From positions 1 to 64,000 of the forward strand of contig NZ_JAJGNP010000017.1 in NCBI RefSeq assembly GCF_020782245.1: a stretch of DNA of 64,000 nt. Reading direction: 5' to 3'. The notes under the pieces were generated by a model, which saw nothing but the letters and a program-made list of their open reading frames with translations, did no database searches and was not told where the DNA came from. Shown here piece after piece: positions 48,165-57,555 of the stretch. The stretch is from Sphingobium soli (GTDB lineage Bacteria; Pseudomonadota; Alphaproteobacteria; Sphingomonadales; Sphingomonadaceae). The first letter of the stretch is position 1; every line of letters begins with the position of its first letter. The translations under genes and the position numbers were made by a program.

Positions 48165-48190
48165 ATCCTATTTTCTTCCAAAATAGGATT
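48165..48190. terminator. AT-rich stem-loop in the queG/lipoprotein gap
   Basis: ATCCTATTTT and AAAATAGGAT form a perfect 10-bp stem around CTTCC. The surrounding gap (48078-48365) between convergent genes is otherwise unexplained; its right half is rich in TCGC-type near-repeats. The hairpin could end transcription from either side. Confidence 0.55.
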
Positions 48191-48365
48191 TCGCCTGCTT
48201 TACCCTTGGCGATGCACCGACACCGCCTTTTCTTGCCCTTCGCGCTGCCTTCCGCTCCCTGCGACCACTGTCGCGTCGCGGTCGCTTCGCAGACGCTTCG
48301 GTGTCGCTTCGCACCCCAAAAGGCCCCACGACACTGTGAACTTCGGCCAATCGGAACAGCGCCGC

Positions 48366-48737
48366 CTATTTGCTCTGGAGCGCGCTCACGCAGGCGGCCG
48401 GATCGACGTCCGCGCCGGTCGGGTTGCGCGCGTCGACATGCGTCACCACCGGCTCCTTGCCGCGCGCGGGCGCATAGAGATAGGCGTCGAGTACGCAGCG
48501 GCCATTGGCGAATTGCAGCTTGCGCACCGTGGTTTCGCGAATGTCGAGCCGGGGCGTGCCGAACAATTGTGTCAGGCGGCGCGCGTCCGACCCCAGCAAT
48601 GGACCCTGTTTCTGGAATGCGCTGGCCGGCGGGCCGGCGGGGGGTGGGGCGTAGCTGCCCCTGGGAACGACCGATCCGCCACAGGCCGCCAGCGGGGCGA
48701 GCAGCAGGACCGACAGGACAGGGCGGGCAATCTTCAT
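48366..48737 (-). CDS. Putative lipoprotein
   Basis: 123 residues from ATG 48737. The signal peptide ends in the lipobox LAAC (MKIARPVLSVLLLAPLAAC). The mature part is Pro-rich at first, then has a small domain with GPLLGSDARRLTQLFGTPRL and LQFANGRCVLDAYLYAPA, containing two more cysteines. This resembles small SmpA/OmlA-like sphingomonad lipoproteins, but I cannot name a family. Its ATG overlaps the stop of the EI24 gene (ATGA). Confidence 0.72.
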   Translation of the reverse strand: MKIARPVLSVLLLAPLAACGGSVVPRGSYAPPPAGPPASAFQKQGPLLGSDARRLTQLFGTPRLDIRETTVRKLQFANGRCVLDAYLYAPARGKEPVVTHVDARNPTGADVDPAACVSALQSK

Positions 48738-49390
48738 CGGGTCTTCCGGCCAAGCAGCATATGCACCGCCATAGCTGCGCTGAAGATCGGCGCAAGCAGG
48801 TTGACCAGCGGCACCAGGAACAGAAGCGCCGAAACGAGCCCCATGAGCCACCGGCTGCCGCGCGGGATGGGTGGCAGCGCGGGATGACGCGGCTCGACCA
48901 TGTCGGCCATGTCGCGGCCCAGCAGAATGGCGTTGAGCGCCAGGAAGAGGCCGATCGTCCCCACGCCCGTCACCAGCAGCGCGATATAGGCGGGCAGCGC
49001 CAGCACATTCCAGCCGATCGCGCGCGCCAGCGAGGCGAGCGCCAGCCGCACGCTGCGCCCCCACCCCACGGGCCGGGCCGCGATCTGGGGATAGTCGGCG
49101 CGTTCGACCGCCGCGATAATATCGTCGGCGAACAGGCCCATCACCGCCATCGCCGTCGCCCGGAACAGCAGCCATCCCGCCGCGAGCAGGACGATCGCCG
49201 TTGCACTTGCCTCGGCCAGGCCCCCGCCGCCCCAGCCCAGCGCCAGCCGCGCGGCATGAAATCCGCTCCACAGGGCTGCGCCCAGCAGCGCGAACAGCAA
49301 CAGCGTCAGCGCCAAAGTCTTGGCCAACAAGCGCAGCGTCGCCCGCTGGAAGATGGAAGGGAAAGCGCGCAGCGCGGCGGTCAGGATCAT
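48734..49390 (-). CDS. EI24 domain membrane protein (CysZ-like)
   Basis: 218 residues from ATG 49390 with about five membrane helices. AFPSIFQRATLRLLAKTLAL starts it, WNVLALPAYIALLVTGVGTI and FLALNAILLGRDMADMV are the central EI24/CysZ blocks, and a last pair of helices (LMGLVSALLFLVPLVNLLAP) follows. CysZ in E. coli imports sulfate; the general family function is uncertain. The frame extends to 49486, but the upstream residues are not family-like. It is divergent from the kinase at 49498. Confidence 0.8.
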   Translation of the reverse strand: MILTAALRAFPSIFQRATLRLLAKTLALTLLLFALLGAALWSGFHAARLALGWGGGGLAEASATAIVLLAAGWLLFRATAMAVMGLFADDIIAAVERADYPQIAARPVGWGRSVRLALASLARAIGWNVLALPAYIALLVTGVGTIGLFLALNAILLGRDMADMVEPRHPALPPIPRGSRWLMGLVSALLFLVPLVNLLAPIFSAAMAVHMLLGRKTR

Positions 49391-49497
49391 GCTTCCGCTA
49401 TCCGCTGCCCTAGCCCCGCCGTCAATCAGCGCCGTTGCGCCCACGCCGCCGGCCCGGTAGAGACGGCGCAATTTTATTACCAGCATAAGGATATTGC

Positions 49498-50499
49498 GTG
49501 ACCGCTTCCGCCCCCACGCTCGACGTCGTCGCCATCGGCAACGCTATTGTCGATGTTCTCGCCCGCAGCGACGATGCCTTTCTGGCGCAGCACGCGCTGA
49601 CCAAGGGCGGCATGCAGCTGATCGACGCCGCCATGGCCGAAAGCCTCTATGCCGACATGCCCCAGGCCAAGGAAATCAGCGGCGGGTCGGCCGCCAACAC
49701 GCTGGCGGGCTTGGCTGCGCTGGGGAAAAAATGCGGTTTCATCGGTCAGGTCAATGACGATCAGCTGGGTGAGGTCTTCGCCCATGACGTCCATGCGCTC
49801 GGCATCCGGTTCGACACGCCCGCCATGAAGGGCGACGTGCCTACCGCCCGCTGCCTCATCCTGGTGACGCCCGACGCGCAGCGCACGATGAACACCTTTC
49901 TGGGCGCCTCGCAATTCCTGCCGGAAGCCGCGCTCGACCTCGACATGATCCGCTCTGCCGGCATCCTTTATCTCGAAGGCTATCTGTGGGACCCGGAACA
50001 GCCCCGCGCGGCGATGCGGGCGGCGATCGACGCGGCGCGCGGCGCGGGCCGTAAGGTCGCCTTCACCCTGTCGGACAATTTCGTCATCGACCGGCATCGC
50101 GCCGACTTCATCGACCTCATCGACCAGGGTCTTATCGACATCCTCTTTTCCAACGAGGGCGAAATCCAGTCGCTGGCGCAGGTGGATGATTTCGACAAGG
50201 CGCTCGCCCGCTTCGCCGGCAAAGTGCCGGTGCTGGTGTCGACGCGCAGCGAAAAGGGCGCAGTCGCGGTGGTCGATGGCACACGCTATGAAGCGCCCGC
50301 CGCGCCGGTCAGCCAGATCATCGACACGACCGGCGCGGGCGACCTGTTCGCCGCCGGCTTCCTTGCCGCCCATATCGAGGGGCGCGATGTTGCCGATTGC
50401 CTGAACCTCGGCGCAGCGGCGGCGGCGGAAGTGATTTCCCATTGGGGCGCGCGGCCCGAGGCCGATCTGGTGGTGATCCGCGACCAGCTGTTCGCCTGA
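49498..50499 (+). CDS. PfkB-family kinase, adenosine kinase-like
   Basis: 333 residues from GTG 49498. Ribokinase-like fold: VVAIGNAIVDVLARSDDAFL at the start, GGSAANTLAGLAALGKKCGF (substrate loop) and the ATP/anion-hole motif DTTGAGDLFAAGFLAAHIEG with the catalytic Asp near residue 280. Alphaproteobacterial proteins of this exact type are usually annotated adenosine kinase; sugar specificity cannot be excluded. The gene ends convergent to the flippase gene. Confidence 0.86.
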   Translation: MTASAPTLDVVAIGNAIVDVLARSDDAFLAQHALTKGGMQLIDAAMAESLYADMPQAKEISGGSAANTLAGLAALGKKCGFIGQVNDDQLGEVFAHDVHALGIRFDTPAMKGDVPTARCLILVTPDAQRTMNTFLGASQFLPEAALDLDMIRSAGILYLEGYLWDPEQPRAAMRAAIDAARGAGRKVAFTLSDNFVIDRHRADFIDLIDQGLIDILFSNEGEIQSLAQVDDFDKALARFAGKVPVLVSTRSEKGAVAVVDGTRYEAPAAPVSQIIDTTGAGDLFAAGFLAAHIEGRDVADCLNLGAAAAAEVISHWGARPEADLVVIRDQLFA

Positions 50500-50533
50500 C
50501 CTGGCGCAGCGGAAGGCGCGGCTGGTCTCTGGG

Positions 50534-52054
50534 TCAGCCCGCCTTCTGCTTGCGGAACAGCGCGCGGTCATCGGGGCCAAAGCCCCAGCGCCAGATGACC
50601 AGCGCATAGGCCCCCAATATCGCCCATACGCCGACCGCCAGCTCGACCCATTCGAACCGTGGTGGCAGGGCAACGAAGCCCGCCCCCACGATGCAAGCGA
50701 CCCCCGCCGCGCTCAGCAGCGGCCAGCGCCAGGCGTTGATCGGCGCGCCGAGCAGCCGCGAAAGCAGCCGCGCCTTCACCAATGCACCCAGCGCCAGCGC
50801 CAAGCACAGCGCCAGCGCCGGTGCCGCCGCCACCCACAGGCCCGGCAGCTCCATCTGCCGGGCGAGCAGGATGAGCGCGAAGCTGAGCGCCGCCTGGCAC
50901 ACGATCATCACCAGCGAAATCATAAGGTTGCGGTGCCGGGCGATATAGACCAGCGCCGATTCGCTCACCACCGCCGTCGCCGCCACCACTTCGGCCAGCA
51001 GCAGGAAGGCGAGCGCGCCGGTCCCCCCGACGAAATGCGGTCCCACCAGCCCCATCACCGCTTCACCCGGAATGCCCAGCGCCAGCGCAATCCCCGCCTG
51101 CGCCGCGATGATCCAGAAACCGACCTGGCTCACCTGCTTGGCGATGGCGGCCAGGTTGTTTTCCGCCAGATTGCGGGTGATGACCGGCCCCAATATCGGG
51201 TCGAAACTGGTCTTGAGCTTTTGCGGCAGCGACGCGACCTGCTGCGCTACATAATAGATGCCGATCACCGCCGGGCTGACGAACAGGCCCAATATCGCCA
51301 TGTCGAGCCGGCGCGATCCCCATTCGACGCCGTCGGCCGCCGCCAGCGGCAGGTTGCGCCGCGCCAACCGCCACAGTCGGCCACCATCGGGCCGCCAGCC
51401 GCGCGGCACGCCATAATGGCGCATCAGCGGGATGATCGACGCCACCAGCGCAGCGATCATCGACACGGCATAGGACAGGATCAGGCCGTCGCGGGTCGAA
51501 TAAAAGGCAAAGGCAAAGGCGCCGATGCTGATCGCCCAAGGCTCGATGATCGACCGCGCCCGCACGGTCGCGCCAATGTCGAACCGATAGGCGCAGGCAG
51601 CGAGCGCCACATCGGACCCTGCAACCCCGATCACCACCAGCGCCAGCAACCGATCAAGCCCGTTGATGCTGCTGTTGGGGAACATAGCCTGCGGAAAAGC
51701 GATCAGGATCGCCGCGCCCAGCAACGACGCCAGGAACGTCACCAGCATCGCGTCGGCAACGACATGATTATGCGGCCGCTCGGTTTGGGCGAGCGCGCCG
51801 GCGAGGCCGCGCTTGAGGCCCAGCGTCGCGATCTGGGCGATGAATTCCACCACCAGCACGGCATAAGCGAAACGGCCGAGCGCATCTGCGCCATACCAGC
51901 GACCCGCGATGAACAGAAACGGAAGCCGCGCCGCCAGCCGCAGCAGGAAGCCAAAGATATTCGTCCGCCCACCCTTCGCCAGCGCGGCGATATCGTCCCG
52001 GTCATCGGGCAAGGACCGGTCGGTCGCGGTCAGCGGCGGTTCGGCCGGCGTCAT
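50534..52054 (-). CDS. Polysaccharide flippase (Wzx/MOP family)
   Basis: 506 residues from ATG 52054. Roughly twelve to fourteen helices without a signal peptide. The start TNIFGFLLRLAARLPFLFIA and GADALGRFAYAVLVVEFIAQ are typical of the MOP-superfamily polysaccharide exporters. It would flip lipid-linked oligosaccharides for LPS or exopolysaccharide. No polymerase or glycosyltransferase genes are adjacent, and gpsA lies upstream 32 bp away. The open frame to 52111 is unlikely to be used. Confidence 0.82.
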   Translation of the reverse strand: MTPAEPPLTATDRSLPDDRDDIAALAKGGRTNIFGFLLRLAARLPFLFIAGRWYGADALGRFAYAVLVVEFIAQIATLGLKRGLAGALAQTERPHNHVVADAMLVTFLASLLGAAILIAFPQAMFPNSSINGLDRLLALVVIGVAGSDVALAACAYRFDIGATVRARSIIEPWAISIGAFAFAFYSTRDGLILSYAVSMIAALVASIIPLMRHYGVPRGWRPDGGRLWRLARRNLPLAAADGVEWGSRRLDMAILGLFVSPAVIGIYYVAQQVASLPQKLKTSFDPILGPVITRNLAENNLAAIAKQVSQVGFWIIAAQAGIALALGIPGEAVMGLVGPHFVGGTGALAFLLLAEVVAATAVVSESALVYIARHRNLMISLVMIVCQAALSFALILLARQMELPGLWVAAAPALALCLALALGALVKARLLSRLLGAPINAWRWPLLSAAGVACIVGAGFVALPPRFEWVELAVGVWAILGAYALVIWRWGFGPDDRALFRKQKAG

Positions 52055-52085
52055 GACGGGGAAAGGGATGTGGGCACGGGGCGCT

Positions 52086-53057
52086 TTATTCGGGTCGCAA
52101 CGGCCGCGCAAGCAGCGCGTCGATTACATCGGATAATGGTGCGGCCTCGGACAGCAGGGCGCAGACCGCCTCCACCACCGGCATTTCGACTCCCGCCGCG
52201 CGCGCTGCGTCGCGCAGCACCGGGGCGGTATGCGCGCCTTCGGCCACGGTCCGGCGGTTGGACAACAGCTCTGCCGCGCTCGCCCCCTCGCCCAGCCCCT
52301 TGCCGAGCGAGAAATTGCGCGAATTGGTGGACGAGCAGGTCAGCACAAGGTCGCCCAGTCCCGACAGCCCACCCAGCGTTTCGGCCCGCGCGCCACGCGC
52401 CAGGCCAAAGCGCGTCATTTCGGCAAAGCCCCGCGAAATCAGCGCCGCGCGGGCATTGAGGCCAAGCCCCGCGCCCTCCGCGACACCACAGGCGATGGCG
52501 AGCACATTCTTGACCGCGCCGCCAATCTCCGCGCCGATGACATCGTCGGACAGATAGGGGCGGAAGGACGGACGCGCGATCCGCGCGGCAAGGCGCTGGC
52601 CCAGATCCCGATCCTCGCACGCCAAAGTGACGGCGGTCGGCAGCCCCTTCGCCACCTCATGGGCAAAGGTCGGACCGGACAGCACCGCTATGGGCGAATC
52701 CGGCTGCGCCTGCGCCGCGACTTCCGACATGAGCAGGCTGCTGCCCGCCTCGATCCCCTTCGAGCATAACACCAATGGCACCCCCGCCGGGGCCTGCGAG
52801 ACCACGGCGCGCAGATGTTGGGCGGGACTGACCACCAGCAGCATCTCACAGGCGGCAAGGTCGCCCATCGACCCAGTCGCCCGGACCGAAGGCGATAGCG
52901 GGATATTGGCGAGGTAGAGCGGATTTTGATGGCTGGCGTTGATTGCTTCCACCACATCGGGTTCCAGCGCCCACAGCACCACATTCTGGCGATCGCTGGC
53001 CAGCAATTGCGCCAGCGCCGTGCCCCATGCGCCCGCGCCGATGACTCCCGCCTTCAT
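52086..53057 (-). CDS. gpsA: Glycerol-3-phosphate dehydrogenase [NAD(P)+]
   Basis: 323 residues from ATG 53057. The nucleotide-binding GVIGAGAWGTALAQLLA begins it. VLCSKGIEAGSSLLMSEVA, VLSGPTFAHEVAKGLPTAV, the catalytic lysine in IGGAVKNVLAIACGVAEG and the C-terminal DLVLTCSSTNSRNFSLG follow. It makes sn-glycerol-3-phosphate for phospholipid synthesis. A typical alphaproteobacterial neighbour is tsaD, 13 bp upstream, on the same strand. Confidence 0.95.
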   Translation of the reverse strand: MKAGVIGAGAWGTALAQLLASDRQNVVLWALEPDVVEAINASHQNPLYLANIPLSPSVRATGSMGDLAACEMLLVVSPAQHLRAVVSQAPAGVPLVLCSKGIEAGSSLLMSEVAAQAQPDSPIAVLSGPTFAHEVAKGLPTAVTLACEDRDLGQRLAARIARPSFRPYLSDDVIGAEIGGAVKNVLAIACGVAEGAGLGLNARAALISRGFAEMTRFGLARGARAETLGGLSGLGDLVLTCSSTNSRNFSLGKGLGEGASAAELLSNRRTVAEGAHTAPVLRDAARAAGVEMPVVEAVCALLSEAAPLSDVIDALLARPLRPE

Positions 53058-53070
53058 GCCTTTACGCCCC

Positions 53071-54105
53071 TCATGCCTTGACACCGGCGCCGCGCGCCTT
53101 TTCCGCCGCCGGGTCGAGCGGCCAGCGCGGCCGGGCCGGAACGCTCAGGTCATCGACCATGCCGGCAGCATAGCGTTCCGCGCCTGCCCAGGCGATCATC
53201 GCCGCATTGTCGGTGCACAGCCACAGCGGCGGCGCGACGAAGGGCAGGTCATGGGCGGCGGCCAAATCTTCGAGCGCGGCGCGGATCGCCTGATTGGCGG
53301 CGACGCCCCCGGCGACGACCAGCGCGGTGACGCCCGCGCTTTCGCCCAACGCCCGTCGCGTCCGATCAACCAGGCAATCGATCACCGCCTGCTGGAAGGA
53401 TGCCGCGATATCCTCGGTCGCATAGTGGCCGGATTGAACCGCGCGCATCACAGCGCTTTTGAGGCCCGCGAAGGAAAAATGCGGCTCCGCCGTGCCGGCC
53501 AGCGGCCGGGGCAAGGGCACCGCCTTGGGATTGCCCATGGCCGCCGCCTTCTCGATCAGCGGCCCGCCGGGATAACCAAGGCCCAGCAGCTTGGCTGTCT
53601 TGTCGAACGCCTCGCCCGCCGCATCGTCGATCGTGGTGGCTAGCCGCGCATAGTCGCCCGGCCCCTTCACATGCAGCAACTGGCAATGGCCGCCCGACAC
53701 CAGCAGCAGAAGATAAGGAAATTGCAGCGTCCGATCGGCCAGCCGGGGCGAGAGCGCATGCCCCTCCAGATGGTTGACCGCGACCAGCGGCTTGCCGGCC
53801 GCATGGGCGAGCGCCTTGCCGGTGACGAGGCCGACCATCACTCCGCCGATCAGGCCCGGCCCGGCGGTCGCGGCGATCACGTCCACATCGGCCAGCGTCA
53901 TCTTCGCGTCGGCCAGCGCGGCTTCGATCAGGGGGCTGAGCGCCTCGACATGGGCGCGCGCGGCGATTTCGGGCACGACGCCGCCATAGGGGCGATGCGC
54001 CTCCTCCTGCGTCGCGAGGCGATGCGCCAAAATGCGTCCATCGGCCGTCACCAGCGCCGCTGCGGTTTCATCGCAGCTCGATTCCAGGCCCAGAATGATG
54101 GTCAT
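53071..54105 (-). CDS. tsaD: tRNA N6-adenosine threonylcarbamoyltransferase
   Basis: 344 residues from ATG 54105. ASKHA fold: [20 protein letters not shown] at the start, metal-binding HLEGH in [17 protein letters not shown] (about residue 110), [44 protein letters not shown] and [16 protein letters not shown]. It transfers the threonylcarbamoyl group to A37 of ANN-decoding tRNAs, working with TsaB and TsaE, which are elsewhere. It starts 44 bp from the divergent hemC. Confidence 0.95.
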   Translation of the reverse strand: MTIILGLESSCDETAAALVTADGRILAHRLATQEEAHRPYGGVVPEIAARAHVEALSPLIEAALADAKMTLADVDVIAATAGPGLIGGVMVGLVTGKALAHAAGKPLVAVNHLEGHALSPRLADRTLQFPYLLLLVSGGHCQLLHVKGPGDYARLATTIDDAAGEAFDKTAKLLGLGYPGGPLIEKAAAMGNPKAVPLPRPLAGTAEPHFSFAGLKSAVMRAVQSGHYATEDIAASFQQAVIDCLVDRTRRALGESAGVTALVVAGGVAANQAIRAALEDLAAAHDLPFVAPPLWLCTDNAAMIAWAGAERYAAGMVDDLSVPARPRWPLDPAAEKARGAGVKA

Positions 54106-54149
54106 TGCCGCTTCCATCTAATGCCGCTGGTCATTAGAGCAAGCCGGAT

Positions 54150-55091
54150 ATGCTTTTCACCCCACAAAGCGACTTTGGCCGACCGCTGCGCCTGGGCACC
54201 AGGGGATCGCCGCTGGCGCTGGCGCAGGCGCGCCTGACCGCGCAGGCGCTGATCGCCGCGCATGGCTGGAGCGCCGACGCGATCAAGATCGTCACCGTCC
54301 AGACCAGCGGCGACCGGATACAGGACCGTGCGCTCGCCGATATCGGCGGCAAGGCGCTCTGGACCAAGGAGTTGGACCGCGCGCTGGTCGCCGGCGAAAC
54401 CGACCTGTCCGTCCATAGCATGAAGGATGTGGAAACCGTCCGGCATGACATATTTCATATCGCCGCGATGCTGCCGCGCGCCGACCCGCGCGACAAGCTG
54501 ATAGGCGCGTCCAGTTTTGACGCCTTGCCTCCCAACCCGATCGTCGGCACCAGTTCGCCGCGACGCGGCGCGCAGGTCAAGCGGCTGCGCCCGGACGCCA
54601 CCATCACGCTGTTCCGGGGCAATGTCGCGACACGGCTGGCGAAGCTGGCGGCGGGGGAGGTGCATGCGACCCTGCTCGCGGCGGCCGGTCTCGACCGGCT
54701 GGACCAGGGCAATGTCGGCACGATCATCCCGGTCGACACGATGCTGCCCGCCCCGTCGCAGGGCGCCGTGGGCATCGAAATATTGGCCGGCAACGCGCCT
54801 GTCATCGAAGCCGTGGCGGCGATCAATCATCGCGACACGTTCGACACCGTCATGATGGAGCGCGCCGTGCTGCGCGGCCTGGGCGGCACCTGCCATTCAC
54901 CCATCGCCGCGCTCGCGCTGGTCGACGGCGACGATCTGATGCTGCGCGCCGAGATCATCAGCCCGGACGGGCAGGAAACGGTCAGCGAGAATCTGCGCCT
55001 GGCATGCGGCGACTTGGATGCGGGCGAAGCGCTGGGCCGCGCGCTGCTCGACCGCGCCAGCCCGGCCCTGCGCGCCCTGTTCGAGGCGTGA
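54150..55091 (+). CDS. hemC: Hydroxymethylbilane synthase
   Basis: 313 residues. LRLGTRGSPLALAQARLTAQ, SGDRIQDRALADIGGKALWT, SVHSMKDV with the catalytic Asp, TSSPRRGAQVKRL and LGGTCHSPIAALA, whose Cys carries the dipyrromethane cofactor. It condenses four porphobilinogen to hydroxymethylbilane for tetrapyrrole synthesis. The stop overlaps the hemD GTG by 4 bp. Divergent from tsaD. Confidence 0.96.
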   Translation: MLFTPQSDFGRPLRLGTRGSPLALAQARLTAQALIAAHGWSADAIKIVTVQTSGDRIQDRALADIGGKALWTKELDRALVAGETDLSVHSMKDVETVRHDIFHIAAMLPRADPRDKLIGASSFDALPPNPIVGTSSPRRGAQVKRLRPDATITLFRGNVATRLAKLAAGEVHATLLAAAGLDRLDQGNVGTIIPVDTMLPAPSQGAVGIEILAGNAPVIEAVAAINHRDTFDTVMMERAVLRGLGGTCHSPIAALALVDGDDLMLRAEIISPDGQETVSENLRLACGDLDAGEALGRALLDRASPALRALFEA

Positions 55092-55771
55092 GCCGCATCC
55101 TCATCCTGCGGCCCCAGCCGGGCGCCGATCGCACCGCAGAGAGGGCGCGGCAGCTTGGCCTGTCGCCTGTGGTCCATCCGCTGTTCGCGCCGGAAACGCT
55201 GGACTGGCCTGCTCCCCCGGTACAGGATTTCGACGCGCTGCTGTTGACCAGCGCCAATGGTGCGCGCTGCGCCGGTCCCGCGCTGAAGGCGTATCGCGGC
55301 CTGCCGACCTATGCCGTGGGCCAGGCCACGGCCGATGCCCTTCATGCCGCGGGCTGGGACGATGTGGCGGCGGGCGACAAGGACGGCAGCGCCATCGCCG
55401 CGCGGATCGCGCGGGACGGGCATCGCCGCGTGCTCCACATTGCCGGCACGACCGTCGCGCTGATCGAGGCCGGTCCGCTCGCCATCACCCGCATCGCCGT
55501 CTATCATATGGCCGCGCTTCCGTCCGATCCGGCGCTGATTGCGGCAGCAATGCCGGGCGCGATCCTGCTGGTTCACTCGCCGCGCGCGGGCGAACAACTG
55601 GCAGCGCAGATGCCGCAAGCCCGGCGCGGCGCGCTGCACCTGATCGCGATCAGCGCCAACGTGCTGGCCGCCTGTGGCAATGGCTGGGCCAGCGCCGCTT
55701 GTCCGCTGCGGCCCGATGATGACGAGATGCTGGCTCTTGCCCGCGCTTTGTGCGAAGGACAGCAGCAATGA
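55088..55771 (+). CDS. hemD: Uroporphyrinogen-III synthase
   Basis: 227 residues from GTG 55088. A poorly conserved family, recognised from RILILRPQPGADRTAERARQ at the start, FDALLLTSANGARCA, TYAVGQATADALHAAG and VLHIAGTT, and above all from its place right after hemC (4-bp overlap). It cyclises hydroxymethylbilane with inversion of ring D. Its stop overlaps the ATG of the Mic60-like gene by 4 bp. Confidence 0.88.
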   Translation: MSRILILRPQPGADRTAERARQLGLSPVVHPLFAPETLDWPAPPVQDFDALLLTSANGARCAGPALKAYRGLPTYAVGQATADALHAAGWDDVAAGDKDGSAIAARIARDGHRRVLHIAGTTVALIEAGPLAITRIAVYHMAALPSDPALIAAAMPGAILLVHSPRAGEQLAAQMPQARRGALHLIAISANVLAACGNGWASAACPLRPDDDEMLALARALCEGQQQ

Positions 55772-56655
55772 CAGACGAACGGGTCAGCATGGATGGCGAC
55801 AGCGTGGATGCCGGCACAGTTTCGCCTGCGCCGGCGCGGCGGCGCAGCCTTCTGCCGCTGCTGATCCTTACGCTTCTGGCCTTTGCGCTGGGGGTGGGCC
55901 TGACCGTCTGGGCCTGGCCGCAGATCCAGAGCCGCTGGGGGCGGACGCAGAGCCAGAAAACCGCAACCCCCACCCCCCGCGCCAGCCTGCCCGCTGCCAC
56001 CCCGCGCCCGCTCTCGAACGATAGCGCTCAAATGCTCGACGGGCGCGTGGTGCAACTGGAAGAAAGGCTCACCCGCATCACGGTGGAGGCGCAGGCCGCA
56101 TCCGCCAACGCAGCCCGCGCCGAAGGACTGCTGGTCGCCTTCGCCGCACGGCGCGCGCTCGATAATGGCGGTCCGCTCGGCTATATTGAGGGGCAATTAC
56201 GGCTGCGCTTCGGCCAGGCACAACCGCGTGCCGTCGCCACCATCATCAACGCGGCGCGCGAACCGGTGACGCTCGCCGATCTGGGCGCGGGCCTTGCCAA
56301 TATCGGTAATGCGCTGGTCAAGCCGCCGGCCAGCGCCAGTTGGTGGGACGCGCTGGAACATGAAGCGCGCGAACTTGTCACCATTCGCAAGGCCGATGCG
56401 CCCTCACCGCGTCCCGAGGCCGCCTATGATCGCGCGATGCGCTATCTCGACGGCGGCCGCGTCAGCGCGGCGCTGGCGCAGGTCGAACATATGCCTGGCC
56501 GGGCGGTCGCGGAAAAATGGGTACAGATGGCCCGCCGCTACATGGAAGCGCGCCGGGCACTGGACCTCATCGAAACGGCGGCGATCCTGGAACCGCGGAC
56601 CTTGCGCAGCAGCGAAGGCGCGCCGGTCGCGCAAACCTCGCCGCTCGCGCCCTGA
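55768..56655 (+). CDS. Mitofilin/Mic60-like membrane protein
   Basis: 295 residues. A polar N-terminus and one helix (RRSLLPLLILTLLAFALGVG, about 25-44) are followed by a Pro/Thr linker, then a coiled coil (about 88-130: VVQLEERLTRITVEAQAASA). The C-terminal domain has WWDALEHEARELVTIRKADA, DRAMRYLDGGRVSAALAQVE and KWVQMARRYMEARRALDLIE, the pattern of the mitofilin signature. Alphaproteobacterial Mic60 homologues at hemC-hemD are linked to inner-membrane curvature. It is shorter than mitochondrial Mic60. Confidence 0.78.
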   Translation: MTDERVSMDGDSVDAGTVSPAPARRRSLLPLLILTLLAFALGVGLTVWAWPQIQSRWGRTQSQKTATPTPRASLPAATPRPLSNDSAQMLDGRVVQLEERLTRITVEAQAASANAARAEGLLVAFAARRALDNGGPLGYIEGQLRLRFGQAQPRAVATIINAAREPVTLADLGAGLANIGNALVKPPASASWWDALEHEARELVTIRKADAPSPRPEAAYDRAMRYLDGGRVSAALAQVEHMPGRAVAEKWVQMARRYMEARRALDLIETAAILEPRTLRSSEGAPVAQTSPLAP

Positions 56656-56662
56656 TCCGTCT

Positions 56663-57424
56663 CTACGCCGGCAGTCCGATCATCGACATCTGCCGGCCAT
56701 AGCCAGGCTCGCCCCGATGACAGGCGCGGCGATAGCTGAAGAAGCGGTCCGGCTGGCTATAGGTATCCTCGTCCAGCACCGCGACCCGCACCACACCCGC
56801 CGCCGCCAGTCGCGCCGCGACATAGCCGCCGATGTCGAATTGCAGATGGCCGGGCTTGCCTGCCGAAAAGAAGCGCGCATTGCCCGCGTCCTGCTCCTCG
56901 AAGCGATGCGCGAAATCGTCCGTCACCTCATAGGAGGCGCGGCCGATGCACGGGCCGATCGCCGCCACGATCCGCGCCCGCGCCGCGCCCAGCGCCTCCA
57001 TCGCCGCCAGCGTCGCGTCGGTAACGCCGCCGATTGCGCCTTTCCACCCGGCATGGGCCGCCCCCACCACGCCCGCCGCCGGATCGGCAAACAGCACAGG
57101 CACGCAGTCGGCGGTCAATATGCCCAGCAACAGCCCCGGCCGGTCAGTGACGATCGCGTCCGCCTCCGGCCGGGCGTCCATGGCGAAAGGCGCTGTCACC
57201 GTCTCCGCGCGCGCCGAATGCACTTGCCGCACCGTGACCAATGCAGCGCCCGGCAGGACGGCATCGCGCGCCAGATCGCGATTGCGCACAATCGCATCAG
57301 GATCATCCTCCGACCCCAGCCCGACATTGAGGCCCGCATAAATGCCGCCGGACACGCCGCCCCGCCGCCCGGCAAAGCCGTGGGGAACGGCATCGAGCAG
57401 CGGCGCCTTTATCAATTCAACCAT
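56663..57424 (-). CDS. pgeF: Peptidoglycan editing factor PgeF
   Basis: 253 residues of the DUF152/laccase-domain family (YfiH). VTVRQVHSARAETVTAPFAM carries the first zinc His, ILTADCVPVLFADPAAGVVG the Cys and AAHAGWKGAIGGVTDATLAA the second His. AIGPCIGRASYEVTDDFAHR and the RRACHRGEPGYGRQMSMIGL end are also conserved. In E. coli it removes misincorporated L-serine-containing precursors from peptidoglycan. It is convergent with the Mic60-like gene. Confidence 0.93.
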   Translation of the reverse strand: MVELIKAPLLDAVPHGFAGRRGGVSGGIYAGLNVGLGSEDDPDAIVRNRDLARDAVLPGAALVTVRQVHSARAETVTAPFAMDARPEADAIVTDRPGLLLGILTADCVPVLFADPAAGVVGAAHAGWKGAIGGVTDATLAAMEALGAARARIVAAIGPCIGRASYEVTDDFAHRFEEQDAGNARFFSAGKPGHLQFDIGGYVAARLAAAGVVRVAVLDEDTYSQPDRFFSYRRACHRGEPGYGRQMSMIGLPA

Positions 57425-57555
57425 GGCGCCCTTGTGCCTTTCCTGTCATGACCGCGCAACATACTTGCGCGCAGCAGATTAGGCGATAGTCTGCCCTTCC
57501 CATAGGCAAAAGGGGTTCGCCGATCGGCGTTCCGGGCTAAGGGAACAATAATCTC

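Noticed and set aside
48206..49501. 431-codon plus-strand frame over the lipoprotein/EI24 genes
   Set aside because: Arg/Gln/His-rich shadow; the minus-strand genes have a lipobox, membrane helices and coupled start and stop.
50933..52459. 508-codon plus-strand frame opposite the flippase and gpsA
   Set aside because: Antisense of two well-supported genes, no motif.
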